A DNA stretch of 64,000 nucleotides from JBFMHP01 sp040752855 (lineage in GTDB: Bacteria; Pseudomonadota; Gammaproteobacteria; RBG-16-57-12), in NCBI GenBank assembly GCA_040752855.1, contig JBFMHP010000026.1, forward strand, positions 1 through 64,000, given 5' to 3'. A program made the translations under genes and the position numbers. The notes beneath the pieces were generated by a model that was not told the DNA's origin, searched no databases, and saw only the letters and a program-made list of their open reading frames with translations. Positions 19,663-28,831 of the stretch are shown here, in pieces (position 1 is the stretch's first letter; each line of letters begins with the position of its first letter).

Positions 19663-21432
19663 TCACGATTTCCTTGCCTTGAGGAGACGGCCCATCTCCT
19701 CCTTCTCCTCCGGCGACAGCGTTTGCTGCCGCGACTTTTCCAGCAGCGCCTCCAGGCGCTGCTCGCCCAGCTGGGCCTCGAGCCTTGCCAGCACGCCCAG
19801 AAACTCGTCCCGCAACCCATCCTCGGGGATGTCCAGCGGCGTGAGCATTAGCTTGCAGAGATGCCGCCATTCGTCCCGCCCGCGCCAGTGCTCCACGATG
19901 GCGGCAGGTTTAATATTGGGGTTTCCTTGTACTAATTCTAGCACCTGGCATAGCAATGGAATTCCAGGGAGGTTCAGTTCCGTCAGGGAATCTACCGTCT
20001 TGATCTCGTCGGCCAGCGCCGGGCGGGCCAATAACAGCGCCAAGGCCTTGCGCACCAAGGAGAGCTGTCCTGCCGGGCGGCCCCCTCGGGTCTGCGTCTC
20101 CTGCGGGGTCGGCTTCGGACGGGCGGTGCGCGTAACAAAGTCCGGACCCAAGGTGGCCTCGAGACGGCCCGTCTCGATCTTGGCCAACTCCGCCAGCCGC
20201 CCGACCATCAGGTGGCGCAGCGCCCCCTTGGGCATCTTCTGCAAGCCGGGGCGCGCCAGCTCGACCAGCCGGGCCCGGCCGTCCATCGAGTCCATATCGA
20301 CTTGTTGGACCAAAGCTTCATAAAAGAATTCAGAAAACGTGCTGCCGGTCTCCGTCCGCCGCTCGAAGGCTTGTGCCCCTTCCTTGCGGATCAGGCTGTC
20401 CGGGTCCTCTCCTTCCGGGAGAAAGATAAAGCGCAACTGTCGCCCATCACTCATGAGCGGCAGGGCCTGCTCCAGGGCGCGATGTGCCGCCGCCCGGCCG
20501 GCGCGGTCGCCGTCGAAACAGCACACCACCTCCTCGACTACGCGGAACAGCCGCTCCAGATGCTCGGCCGTGGTGGCCGTACCCAAGGTTGCTACGGCAT
20601 TGCGCACCCCGAACTGGGCCAGCGCCACGACATCCATATAACCTTCGACCACCAGCAGGCGCTTTAAATCCCGCACGGCCTTGCGCGCCTGATACAAACC
20701 GTAGAGTTCGCGGCCCTTGTGAAACAGGCGGGTTTCGGGCGAATTGAGGTACTTCGGTGTTTCGTCGCCTAACACACGCCCGCCGAAACCGATCACCCGC
20801 CCGCGCGCATCGCGGATCGGAAACATGACGCGATCGCGGAAGCGGTCGTAGAATCCGCCGTCGTCCTTTTTGATCAGCAGCCCGGCATCGACCAGCCGCC
20901 GATAACCCCGCCCACCCTCGCCGAGGGCCTGCATGATGCCGTCCCAACCCGGCGGGGCATAACCCAGCTCGAATTCCTTGGCGATCTCACCGCTCAGGCC
21001 GCGCTTTTTCAGATACTCCACCGCCCGTTCGGCCTGGGGATGCTGACGCAGCTGGGTACGAAAGTAACTGGTTGCCTGCTCCAGCACCTCGTAGAGCTCG
21101 CGTGTACCGTCATGCTCGCCTGGGGTCTTCGCCTCGCGCGGCAGCTCAAGCCCCGCCAGGCCGGCGAGCTCCTCCACCGCCTCGACGAAGCCGAGATTCT
21201 CATACTCGATCAGAAAACTCAGCGCCGTGCCATGCGCCCCGCAGCCAAAACAGTGGTAGAACTGCTTCTGCGGACTGACCGTAAAGGAGGGGGTTTTTTC
21301 GTTATGAAACGGACAGCAGGCGGTGTATTCCTTGCCCGCCTTACGCAACTGCACCCGCGCATTGATCACATCGACGAGATCGACACGCGCGAGCAGTTCA
21401 TCGATAAAATGTTGGGGTATTCTGCCGGCCAT
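19663..21432 (-). CDS. dnaG: DNA primase
   Basis: Makes RNA primers for replication with the DnaB helicase. The 589-residue protein has the N-terminal zinc-ribbon (CCPFHNEKTPSF ... YHCFGCGAHG), the RNA polymerase core with TOPRIM residues (VVEGYMDVVAL, then CCFDGDRAG) and a C-terminal helicase-binding region. Length is normal. It sits between yqeY and rpoD, the usual place in the macromolecular synthesis operon. Confidence 0.98.
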   Translation of the reverse strand: MAGRIPQHFIDELLARVDLVDVINARVQLRKAGKEYTACCPFHNEKTPSFTVSPQKQFYHCFGCGAHGTALSFLIEYENLGFVEAVEELAGLAGLELPREAKTPGEHDGTRELYEVLEQATSYFRTQLRQHPQAERAVEYLKKRGLSGEIAKEFELGYAPPGWDGIMQALGEGGRGYRRLVDAGLLIKKDDGGFYDRFRDRVMFPIRDARGRVIGFGGRVLGDETPKYLNSPETRLFHKGRELYGLYQARKAVRDLKRLLVVEGYMDVVALAQFGVRNAVATLGTATTAEHLERLFRVVEEVVCCFDGDRAGRAAAHRALEQALPLMSDGRQLRFIFLPEGEDPDSLIRKEGAQAFERRTETGSTFSEFFYEALVQQVDMDSMDGRARLVELARPGLQKMPKGALRHLMVGRLAELAKIETGRLEATLGPDFVTRTARPKPTPQETQTRGGRPAGQLSLVRKALALLLARPALADEIKTVDSLTELNLPGIPLLCQVLELVQGNPNIKPAAIVEHWRGRDEWRHLCKLMLTPLDIPEDGLRDEFLGVLARLEAQLGEQRLEALLEKSRQQTLSPEEKEEMGRLLKARKS

Positions 21433-21489
21433 ATTGGATATTAGGCCGCTTGGACGGCGGCTGTCAGCAGATGGATCGCTGAAACGGGA

Positions 21490-21951
21490 TCAGGCGCCCG
21501 ACAAGCGCGCCTTGATCACAGCGCTGACCTGCCCCATCTCGGCCCGGCCTTGCAGGCGGTTCTTGACCACGCCCATGACCTTGCCCATGTCCTTGACCGA
21601 GGCCGCCCCGGTGCTGGCAATGGCCTCGTCAACGATGGCGGTAATTTCCTGCTCGCTGAGTTGCGCGGGCATGAACTCCTGGACGACGCCGACCTCGTAT
21701 TGCTCGACATCGGCGAGATCCTGCCGCCCACCCGCTTGATATTGCGCGATGGACTCGCGGCGCTGCTTGAGCATCTTGCTCAGCACCTCGAGGACTTGAG
21801 TGTCGTCCAGAGTGATGCGCTCATCGACCTCGCGCTGCTTGATCGCCGCCAGGATGAGGCGAATGACGCCGAGACGACGGCTGTCCTTGGCGCGCATCGC
21901 GGCCTTCATGGCCTCGTTGATCTGCAGCTTCAGACCCGTCATCTCACTCAT
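21490..21951 (-). CDS. yqeY: GatB/YqeY family protein
   Basis: A 153-residue protein homologous to the C-terminal tRNA-binding part of GatB (MKAAMRAKDSRRLGVIRLIL, EVLSKMLKQRRESIAQY, FMPAQLSEQEI). A role in tRNA handling is suspected for the family, but the activity is unknown. It is commonly inserted between rpsU and dnaG, as here. GGAG precedes the chosen ATG; a second ATG nine bases later is possible. Confidence 0.92.
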   Translation of the reverse strand: MSEMTGLKLQINEAMKAAMRAKDSRRLGVIRLILAAIKQREVDERITLDDTQVLEVLSKMLKQRRESIAQYQAGGRQDLADVEQYEVGVVQEFMPAQLSEQEITAIVDEAIASTGAASVKDMGKVMGVVKNRLQGRAEMGQVSAVIKARLSGA

Positions 21952-21984
21952 CGATCAGTCTCCGCCCAGCCGGGAATGCGCAGA

Positions 21985-22200
21985 TCAATACAGACGCGTG
22001 CGGCGCGCCTGTTCCTTGCTCATCTTCTTGGCGTGGCGCTTAACGGCGGCGGCGCGCTGGCGCTTACGCACTTCGGTCGGCTTTTCGTAGAACTCGCGGC
22101 GGCGCAGCTCACTCAGGACGCCGGCTTTCTCGCAGGTGCGCTTGAAACGGCGCAGGGCGATGTCAAACGGCTCGTTGTCTTTTACACGAACTTGTGGCAT
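21985..22200 (-). CDS. rpsU: 30S ribosomal protein S21
   Basis: A 71-residue, strongly basic protein with the S21 core (PFDIALRRFKRTCEKAGVL and RRREFYEKPTEVRKR). It binds the 3' end region of 16S rRNA and helps initiation. It is the first gene of the rpsU-yqeY-dnaG-rpoD unit, with a good promoter at 22287-22315. Confidence 0.98.
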   Translation of the reverse strand: MPQVRVKDNEPFDIALRRFKRTCEKAGVLSELRRREFYEKPTEVRKRQRAAAVKRHAKKMSKEQARRTRLY

Positions 22201-22286
22201 TGAGACATGTTCCTCTTACAGAAATCTTGGGTTCCGGGGCCTGACCAAACAGGCCTCTAACGGCTGATCTTCAGACCGAGCGCGTG

Positions 22287-22315
22287 ATTTTAGACACTTG
22301 CGCGGCAAAAATCAA
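22287..22315 (-). promoter_or_regulatory. Sigma-70 promoter of rpsU operon
   Basis: On the minus strand TTGATT (-35), a 17-base spacer and TAAAAT (-10) stand about 90 bases before the rpsU start. The spacing is ideal and both hexamers match well. It should drive rpsU-yqeY-dnaG-rpoD-tRNA-Ile2. Confidence 0.65.
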
Positions 22316-22356
22316 AGCCCTTGCTCATTTTCACCCCCGCCGCGACAATACCCGCC

Positions 22357-23421
22357 ATGCGTATCCTTGGAATCGAAACCTCCTGCGACGAGACCGGCAT
22401 CGCCGTGTATGACGCCCAGCAAGGGCTGCTGGGCCATGCGGTCTATAGCCAGATCGAGCTACACGCCCAGTACGGCGGGGTGGTGCCCGAGCTCGCCTCG
22501 CGTGACCACGTCCGCAAGACCCTGCCGCTGATCCGCCAGGTGCTGGCGCAGGCCGGCACCGCACCCGCTGCGCTCGACGGCATCGCCTACACCGCCGGCC
22601 CCGGCCTGATCGGCGCACTACTGGTCGGGGCCTCGATCGGCCGCAGTATGGCCTATGCCCTGGGTATCCCGGCAGTAGCCATCCACCACCTCGAAGGCCA
22701 TCTGCTCGCCCCGATGCTCGATGATCCGGCGCCGGAGTTTCCCTTCCTCGCGCTGCTGGTCTCGGGCGGGCACACTCAGCTGATCGAGGTGGCGGGCGTC
22801 GGCCAATACCGGATGCTGGGCAACACCCTGGATGATGCCGTCGGCGAGGCCTTCGATAAGACTGCCAAGCTGCTGGAACTGGGCTACCCCGGCGGCCCGA
22901 ATCTGGCGAAACTGGCCGAAAGTGGCGACCCGTCCCGCTATCGCTTCCCGCGCCCGATGACCAACCGCCCGGGGCTGGACTTCAGCTTCAGCGGCCTGAA
23001 GACCTTCACCCTCACCACCCTGCACGAGTCCGACCAATTACCGCAGACCAAGGCCGACATCGCGCGCGCCTTCGAAGAGGCGGTTGTAGATACCATGATG
23101 ATCAAATGCCGCCGCGCCATCACCCAGACCGGCCTCAGACGGCTGGTCATCGCCGGGGGGGTGAGCGCCAACAAGCGGCTGCGCGCGCGGCTCAAGGAAT
23201 TGGAGGGGAGCCTTGGCATCCGAGTCTACTATCCAAGACCGGAGCTGTGCACCGACAACGGCGCGATGATCGCCTATGCGGGGCTACGCCGCCTCCAGGC
23301 CGGGCAACACCAGGAATTGGCGTTCAACGCCTTCCCACGCTGGGCCTTGGAAGATCAACCGGCGGTTTGCCAAGACGGACAAAACTGCAGTGCACCCTGC
23401 GCGCCACCGCCCACCCCGTAG
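22357..23421 (+). CDS. tsaD: tRNA N6-adenosine threonylcarbamoyltransferase
   Basis: Transfers threonylcarbamoyl to A37 of ANN-decoding tRNAs with TsaB and TsaE. The 354-residue ASKHA protein starts with RILGIETSCDETG and has the metal-binding His pair in HHLEGH, plus SGGHTQL, LDFSFSGLKT and the C-terminal CTDNGAMIAYAG. The start at 22357 is chosen because it is the conserved M-RILGIE start. It is divergent from rpsU, a common neighbour pair. Its stop codon overlaps a REP-like inverted repeat. Confidence 0.98.
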   Translation: MRILGIETSCDETGIAVYDAQQGLLGHAVYSQIELHAQYGGVVPELASRDHVRKTLPLIRQVLAQAGTAPAALDGIAYTAGPGLIGALLVGASIGRSMAYALGIPAVAIHHLEGHLLAPMLDDPAPEFPFLALLVSGGHTQLIEVAGVGQYRMLGNTLDDAVGEAFDKTAKLLELGYPGGPNLAKLAESGDPSRYRFPRPMTNRPGLDFSFSGLKTFTLTTLHESDQLPQTKADIARAFEEAVVDTMMIKCRRAITQTGLRRLVIAGGVSANKRLRARLKELEGSLGIRVYYPRPELCTDNGAMIAYAGLRRLQAGQHQELAFNAFPRWALEDQPAVCQDGQNCSAPCAPPPTP

Positions 23422-23489
23422 GCCGGCATAAGCGAAGCGTTGCCGGCAGCGCCAAACGCCGGGAACGGCTGCGCCTTATCCCGGCCTAC
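23418..23489. repeat. REP-like inverted repeat
   Basis: Arms GTAGGCCGGCATAAG (23418-23432) and CTTATCCCGGCCTAC (23475-23489) are inverted with one mismatch around a 42-base centre. The form (GTAGGCCGGxATAAGCG) is that of dispersed extragenic palindromic elements. It lies between convergent tsaD and the Nudix gene, and the left arm includes the tsaD stop codon. It may protect the 3' ends of both transcripts. Confidence 0.7.
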
Positions 23490-23506
23490 CTCTGGGCCTT
23501 GACGGG

Positions 23507-23956
23507 TCAACCGGCGGAATCAGTGGAAGGTTTGGGGCGCTGGCCGCTGTCACGAAACCGCAGGTAATCCGCGAGTATCCGTCCGTGATCAAAGGCCAGC
23601 TCCTTGGGAAACTCACCGGGGGCGAACACCGCCAGATTCGCCGCATCATCCGCCGCGCGCGGCTCGCCGCGGGCCTGGGCCACGTAGACGGCGCTCGCCG
23701 TATGTGAGCGCGGATCGCGCGCCGGATCGGAATAACATCCCAACAGGTCGACCAGCGTCACCTCCAGCGAGACCTCCTCGGCGGCCTCGCGCACCGCGGC
23801 CTGCTCCAGGGTCTCCCCCACATCGACAAAGCCGCCGGGCAGGGCCCAGCCATAGGGTGGATAACGGCGTTCGATCAGGACGATGGGGCGCTGCGGTCGA
23901 TCGACCAGCTCGATGATGATATCGACGGTCAGCGCGGGGGTTTCGGGTCTGGGCAT
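23507..23956 (-). CDS. Nudix hydrolase
   Basis: 149 residues with the Nudix box GGFVDVGETLEQAAVREAAE followed by EVSLEV, in which Ser replaces the usual Gly near the end of the motif. The metal-binding REAAEE core is intact. It should hydrolyse a nucleoside diphosphate linked to another group, but the substrate (ADP-ribose, NADH or others) cannot be read from the sequence. It is the last gene of the long minus-strand block, 15 bases after the HPr gene. Confidence 0.85.
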   Translation of the reverse strand: MPRPETPALTVDIIIELVDRPQRPIVLIERRYPPYGWALPGGFVDVGETLEQAAVREAAEEVSLEVTLVDLLGCYSDPARDPRSHTASAVYVAQARGEPRAADDAANLAVFAPGEFPKELAFDHGRILADYLRFRDSGQRPKPSTDSAG

Positions 23957-23971
23957 CGGGTAATCCCGGCC

Positions 23972-24241
23972 TTATTCGTCTTCGCCGAAGCGATTATTGA
24001 TCAATGCCTCCAGCGCATCGAGCGCAGCGGTTTCATCCGGACCGTTGGCAATGATCTCCACCACCTTGCCCTTGCTCGCCGCCAGCATCATCACGCCCAT
24101 GATGCTCTTGCCGTTGACGCAGCGCGGACCGTGCTTGAGTTCGACCTCGGATTCGAAGCTCGAGGCCAGCGCGACGAACTTCGCCGCCGCGCGCGCGTGC
24201 AGTCCCAGCTTGTTGATGATGGTCACTTCGCGGCTGGGCAT
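23972..24241 (-). CDS. ptsH: HPr phosphocarrier (NPr-type)
   Basis: 89 residues with the active His in NKLGLHARAAAKFV and a regulatory Ser in NGKSIMGVMML, the site phosphorylated by HPr kinase. The gene neighbours an EIIA-Man, rapZ, hprK and ptsN. No enzyme I is in this cluster, so the phosphate source must be encoded elsewhere. A regulatory rather than a sugar-transport role is likely. Confidence 0.93.
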   Translation of the reverse strand: MPSREVTIINKLGLHARAAAKFVALASSFESEVELKHGPRCVNGKSIMGVMMLAASKGKVVEIIANGPDETAALDALEALINNRFGEDE

Positions 24242-24244
24242 GCC

Positions 24245-24640
24245 CTACTCGCAATCCCCACAGATAAAGACACCGTCGCGCCCGCCCTGTTCGGCCTTGG
24301 CCGCGATCTCCGCAAGACTCAATTGTGGATAGTTGAAGATGCGCAGCAGCATCGGCAGATTCACGCCGGTGAGCACGCACACCCGATGATCATCCTTCAG
24401 GGCCCGCGCCAGATTGGCCGGCGTGCTGCCGTACATGTCGGTCAACACCAGCACACCGGCGCCGGAGTCGAGCTGATCGATCAGTCGCGCGGCCTCGGAG
24501 AGCACCTGCTCGCAATTGCAGTCGAAGGCCACTGTCAGGCTGCGGGCTGGCAAGGGAACGCTGCCCAACACCCGCGCGGCGGTCTGCAACAACGCGGCGC
24601 CGATCTGCTCGTGCGCCAGGATCAGCACACCGATGCTCAT
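24245..24640 (-). CDS. PTS EIIA, mannose/fructose family
   Basis: A 131-residue soluble EIIA-Man domain (MSIGVLILAHEQIG with the phosphorylatable His near residue 10, and VLVLTDMYGSTPAN). There is no EIIB, EIIC or EIID, so it cannot form a transporter alone. In proteobacteria this orphan EIIA accompanies HPr and HprK and is thought to act in regulation. It is three bases from ptsH and overlaps rapZ by four bases. Confidence 0.92.
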   Translation of the reverse strand: MSIGVLILAHEQIGAALLQTAARVLGSVPLPARSLTVAFDCNCEQVLSEAARLIDQLDSGAGVLVLTDMYGSTPANLARALKDDHRVCVLTGVNLPMLLRIFNYPQLSLAEIAAKAEQGGRDGVFICGDCE

Positions 24641-25494
24641 GGCAGCTCCCGGTGGCGGGTCATGACATGCTCATGGCGGCTGGCGAAGTACTCCCGCAAC
24701 CGCTCCACCAGATACACAGAGCGATGCTGGCCGCCGGTGCACCCGATTGCCACCGTCATATAGCTGCGGTTTTCCTCGACGAAGCGCGGAATCCAGGTCT
24801 CGAGAAAACGCACGATTTCCTGCTCCATCTCCTGCACCATCGGCTGCGTGGCCAGGTATTCGGCCACGCCCGCTTCCTTGCCGGTCTGGGCGCGCAGATT
24901 CGGCTCCCAGTGCGGGTTGGGCAGGCAGCGCACATCGAAGACAAAATCCACATCCGCCGGCACCCCATGCTTGTAGCCGAAGGACATGAACATCAGCGAC
25001 ATCTTGCCGTCATCGGCCCCGACCACGCGCTCCTTCACGATGGTGCGCAGCCGGTGCACATTGGTGCGGCTGGTGTCGATAAACAGGTCGGCCTTTTCAT
25101 GGATCGGCGCCAACAGCGTGCGCTCGCTGCTGATCGCCTCGGCGAGCGACAGGTTCCCTTTGGTCAGCGGATGTTTGCGGCGGCTCTCGCTGAAGCGCTT
25201 GAACAGGATGTCATCATCGGCATCGAGGTAGATGACTTCACAGACCACGCCGCGCGCCTTAATTTCACTCAAGATCTCCGCGAAGGCAGACAGGTCGGTG
25301 GTGAGATTGCGCGCGTCGATCCCCACGGCGGCCTTGCTCATCGAGGGACCGACCAATTTCGCTTGATCGACGAACTGCAGCAGCAGCCCCAGCGGCAGAT
25401 TGTCGATGCAGTAATAGTCCGCATCCTCGAGCACGTTGAGCGCGGTACTCTTTCCGGACCCGGACAAGCCACTGACGATCACCAGCTTTTTCAT
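24637..25494 (-). CDS. rapZ: RNase adapter / nucleotide-binding protein RapZ
   Basis: 285 residues with Walker A GLSGSGKS near the N-terminus and the conserved C-terminal RNA-binding domain (FGYKHGVPADVDFVFDVR, IGCTGGQHRSVYL). In E. coli RapZ senses glucosamine-6-phosphate and guides RNase E to the sRNA GlmZ. Here it overlaps hprK by four bases and the EIIA gene by four, as in many proteobacterial rpoN clusters. Confidence 0.95.
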   Translation of the reverse strand: MKKLVIVSGLSGSGKSTALNVLEDADYYCIDNLPLGLLLQFVDQAKLVGPSMSKAAVGIDARNLTTDLSAFAEILSEIKARGVVCEVIYLDADDDILFKRFSESRRKHPLTKGNLSLAEAISSERTLLAPIHEKADLFIDTSRTNVHRLRTIVKERVVGADDGKMSLMFMSFGYKHGVPADVDFVFDVRCLPNPHWEPNLRAQTGKEAGVAEYLATQPMVQEMEQEIVRFLETWIPRFVEENRSYMTVAIGCTGGQHRSVYLVERLREYFASRHEHVMTRHRELP

Positions 25495-26438
25495 CGCGAG
25501 TTCTTCAGCAAATGGGCCTGTTGACGTTTGATGAATTCCTGCGCCGGATCATACCCCTTGGTGCGCAGGATGTGGTTGCTGACCGCGCTCTCGACCAGCA
25601 CCGCGAGGTTGCGACCCGGCGCCACCGGCAGATCCACCTCGGGGATCTCGACATCGAGGATGATGCGCGTGTGAATGGTGCCCTGCAGCCGGTCCATGCG
25701 CATGAGTTCGAGATCGGTCATCTTGCGCAGATTGACGATCAGACGCAGGTTCTTGTCCGGCTTGATGGCGCTGTCGCCGAACAACGAGCGCACGTTGAGC
25801 ACGCCCAGCCCGCGCACCTCGAGAAAATCCTGCAGCACGTTCGGGCACCGGCCATTGATCATGTTCGGGGCGACGCGGGTGAACTCCGGAGCGTCATCGG
25901 CGATCAGCCGATGGCCGCGACTCAGCAACTCCAGCGCCAGTTCGCTTTTGCCGATGCCGCTCGGACCGGTGAGCAGCACGCCGATGCCTTTGACCTCCAT
26001 GAACACCCCGTGCAGGATGCTCTTTTCGGCGAAGACGCCGGAGAAAAATTCCTTGGTGATGTTGATCAGCTTGCGGCTGCTGACACTGGAACGAAACAAG
26101 GGCGAGCCGGTGTAATTGGCCCGCTGGATCAGATCCTCCGGGACATCCCGCTGGTCGGCGACGAACACCGCCACCGGCACGCCATCAAACAACTGCTTGA
26201 GGAGATCGGCGCGGGAGTTCTTGCCCAGGCCGTCGAGATAATGCAGCTCATCGGCGCCGAGCACCTGAAAACACCCCGGCTGGATGCAATTCAGCCGCGT
26301 GACCAACTCCTGCCCGGACTCGACCACGCGGCTGACCTCCACGGCGCGCCCGCCACCCGCCTCGCCCGCGACCCACTGTAGATCGAGCGGCTCGCGCAGG
26401 GCGTGGAAGAAGGCCTTGGCCGTGATCAGTTCATTCAT
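25491..26438 (-). CDS. hprK: HPr kinase/phosphorylase
   Basis: 315 residues. It phosphorylates or dephosphorylates the regulatory Ser of HPr. The N-terminal domain is followed by the kinase domain with Walker A GPSGIGKSE and the HprK signature near LEVRGLGVLNVRSLFG. Present together with HPr that keeps the target serine, so the system is probably functional. It starts one base after the ptsN stop. Confidence 0.95.
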   Translation of the reverse strand: MNELITAKAFFHALREPLDLQWVAGEAGGGRAVEVSRVVESGQELVTRLNCIQPGCFQVLGADELHYLDGLGKNSRADLLKQLFDGVPVAVFVADQRDVPEDLIQRANYTGSPLFRSSVSSRKLINITKEFFSGVFAEKSILHGVFMEVKGIGVLLTGPSGIGKSELALELLSRGHRLIADDAPEFTRVAPNMINGRCPNVLQDFLEVRGLGVLNVRSLFGDSAIKPDKNLRLIVNLRKMTDLELMRMDRLQGTIHTRIILDVEIPEVDLPVAPGRNLAVLVESAVSNHILRTKGYDPAQEFIKRQQAHLLKNSR

Positions 26439-26439
26439 G

Positions 26440-26898
26440 TCAGTGCGCGTTTCCGCCGGTCAGCAGCCTGTACTGTTGCGCGGCATCCTCGGCATCGCGC
26501 AGTTTCCGGCAAAATTCGTCATTGCCGAACTTCTCCGCCAGCGCGGCGAGCACCTGCAGATGCTCTTCGGTCGATTCCTGCGGCACCACCAGCGCGAAGA
26601 TCAGGTCCACTGCCTGGCCATCGATGGCATCATAGCCAATGGGCTGCTGGAGCTTCACGAAGACCCCCAGGGTGAGCGTGTTGTCCTTGACCCGGCCATG
26701 CGGAATGGCCACACCATTGCCGAACCCCGTGCTGCCAAGACGCTCCCGCTGGATCAGGCTGTCGAAGATATCGCCCTGTCGGCCTTTTAATCCCCCGACC
26801 GCCAGGATCTCGCTGATCAACTCCAGGGCGCGTTTCTTGCTGCCGGCCTGCAGCCCATTGACCACCCGGTCGGGGCTCAAAATGTCTGCGATGTTCAT
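26440..26898 (-). CDS. ptsN: Nitrogen-regulatory PTS EIIA (EIIA-Ntr)
   Basis: 152 residues of the fructose-type EIIA fold; the active His is in NGVAIPHGRV and the family start MNIADIL is conserved. EIIA-Ntr regulates potassium uptake, phosphate starvation signalling and sigma-54 processes by its phosphorylation state. The ATG at 26898 is used because residues upstream of it in the same frame are low-complexity and unlike the family. Confidence 0.95.
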   Translation of the reverse strand: MNIADILSPDRVVNGLQAGSKKRALELISEILAVGGLKGRQGDIFDSLIQRERLGSTGFGNGVAIPHGRVKDNTLTLGVFVKLQQPIGYDAIDGQAVDLIFALVVPQESTEEHLQVLAALAEKFGNDEFCRKLRDAEDAAQQYRLLTGGNAH

Positions 26899-26956
26899 AC
26901 GATGTGCTTTGTGTTGTGTGCGGGAGAGCGCAAAACGCGATCCCCCGCGCCATGCA

Positions 26957-27283
26957 TCAGATGGACTGGGTCTTCTTCGCCGCCCCGTCGACACGGTGAT
27001 GATCGGTGATCTTTTCCTTGTGTTTCTTGATCTGGCGCTCGAGCTTGTCGGCCAGCGCATCGATGGCCGCGTACATGTTCTCGTCGGTGGCATCGGCAAA
27101 CAGATTGCCGCCCGCCACATGCACCGTCGCCTCAGCCTTCTGGATCAGTTTTTCCACGGACAGCACCACGTGCACATTGGTCACGTTGTCGAAATAGCGC
27201 TCCAGCCGAGCGAATTTATTGGTGACGTAGTCATTCAGGGGCTTGGTCACTTCCAGTCGTTGTCCGGTGATATTGAGTTGCAT
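26957..27283 (-). CDS. hpf: Ribosome hibernation-promoting factor
   Basis: 108-residue short-type HPF/YfiA protein (QLNITGQRLEVTKPLNDYV, then ADATDENMYAAIDALADKLERQI). It binds the decoding centre in stationary phase and inactivates ribosomes. Usual position between rpoN and ptsN. Confidence 0.95.
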   Translation of the reverse strand: MQLNITGQRLEVTKPLNDYVTNKFARLERYFDNVTNVHVVLSVEKLIQKAEATVHVAGGNLFADATDENMYAAIDALADKLERQIKKHKEKITDHHRVDGAAKKTQSI

Positions 27284-27304
27284 TGTCGACTCCTAAGTTT
27301 GAAG

Positions 27305-28768
27305 TTAACTGAGACGCTTACGCTCGTTGGATGGCGGAATGGCCATCGCCTCGCGGTATTTTGCCACGGTACGCCGCGCGACCTGGATCCCTTGATCCGC
27401 CAGCATGCTCGCCAGCTTGCTGTCGCTCAAAGGCCGGCGCGCGTTTTCCGCGGCGATCATCTTCTTGATCAGGGCGCGGATCGCGGTCGAAGAACACTCG
27501 CCCCCGCCGTCGGTGCTGACATGGCTGGAAAAGAAATATTTTAATTCAAAAATACCACGGGGCGTATGCATATATTTTTTAGTGGTGACCCGGGATATGG
27601 TTGACTCGTGCATCTCCACCGCCTCGGCCACATCGTGCAGCACCAGGGCCTTCATCGCCTCCTCGCCGTATTCGAAAAAGGCGCGCTGACGCTCGACGAT
27701 GCACTTGGCGACCTTGAGCAAGGTCTCGTTGCGGCTCTTGAGGCTCTTCATGAACCAGCGCGCCTCCTGCAGCTGATTCTTGAGATAGGTGTTGTCGGGG
27801 GTGCCGCTGGCCCGCTGCACCATGCTGGAGTAATAAGGGCTGATGCGCAACCGGGGCGCACACTCGGGATTGAGTTCCACGCGCCACTGCCCCTTGACCT
27901 TGCGCACGATGACCTCGGGGATGACATACTCCGGCTGGGCCTCGGCGACGTTGCCGCCCGGGCGGGGATTGGTGAGCTGGATAACGCGAATGACCTCTTG
28001 CAACTGCTCTTCGGTGAGCTTCAGGCGGCGCATCAATTGATTGAAATCACGGCCGGCCAGCAGATCCATGTAACGGGACACCAGCAGCTTGGCCTCGGCC
28101 AGCCACGGCGTCTCCGATGCAAACTGGTCGAGCTGCAACGACATGCATTCCTTGAGATCGCGCGCGCCCACCCCGGCAGGATCGAAATTCTGCACCATGC
28201 GCAGCACGGCCTCCACCTCGTCGAGCTCGACCTCCAGCTCCGGGGCGAAGCCGGCGCGGATCTCCTCCAGCGGCTGGGTGAGGTAGCCGTCCTCGTCGAT
28301 GCTGTCGATAAGGGCCGTGCCGATGGCCATATCACGCTCGCTCAGATGCGAGAGCTCCAATTGCCAGCGCAGATGATCGTGCAGGGTGGCGCCGTTGCCT
28401 TTTTGCTCGAAATCCCGCTGTTCGTCGTCCTCGCCGCGCCCGAGCATCGGCCCGGCGGGGCCTTCGAACACATCGTCCCACGCCGCATCCACCGGCAACT
28501 CATCGGGCAGGGTGGCATTTTCATCCAGGGTGATCTCGCCGTTCTCTTGATCGGCGCGGACCGGCTCATTCAGGACGGGCTCGCTCGCTTCGCCTTCACC
28601 CACCGCGCCGCTCTCTTCCTCCATCTCCAGCATGGGATTGGATTCCAGCGCCTGTTGGATCTCGGTCTGCAATTCCAGCGTCGATAACTGCAACAGCCGG
28701 ATGGCCTGCTGCAATTGGGGGGTCATGGTCAGTTGCTGACCCAGTTTTAGTTGTAGCGATTGCTTCAT
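27305..28768 (-). CDS. rpoN: RNA polymerase sigma-54 factor
   Basis: 487 residues. Region I is Gln/Leu-rich (MKQSLQLKLGQQLTMTPQLQ), region II is acidic, and the C-terminal part has the helix-turn-helix and the RpoN box ARRTVAKYRE that binds the -24 element. It directs transcription that depends on enhancer-binding proteins. Located between lptB and hpf as in most gammaproteobacteria. Confidence 0.97.
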   Translation of the reverse strand: MKQSLQLKLGQQLTMTPQLQQAIRLLQLSTLELQTEIQQALESNPMLEMEEESGAVGEGEASEPVLNEPVRADQENGEITLDENATLPDELPVDAAWDDVFEGPAGPMLGRGEDDEQRDFEQKGNGATLHDHLRWQLELSHLSERDMAIGTALIDSIDEDGYLTQPLEEIRAGFAPELEVELDEVEAVLRMVQNFDPAGVGARDLKECMSLQLDQFASETPWLAEAKLLVSRYMDLLAGRDFNQLMRRLKLTEEQLQEVIRVIQLTNPRPGGNVAEAQPEYVIPEVIVRKVKGQWRVELNPECAPRLRISPYYSSMVQRASGTPDNTYLKNQLQEARWFMKSLKSRNETLLKVAKCIVERQRAFFEYGEEAMKALVLHDVAEAVEMHESTISRVTTKKYMHTPRGIFELKYFFSSHVSTDGGGECSSTAIRALIKKMIAAENARRPLSDSKLASMLADQGIQVARRTVAKYREAMAIPPSNERKRLS

Positions 28769-28831
28769 ATTTAAATATTAGTCCGGCCTGCCCGTAAGTT
28801 TACCCGAATGCCGCCGATGCCCGAAATGCCA

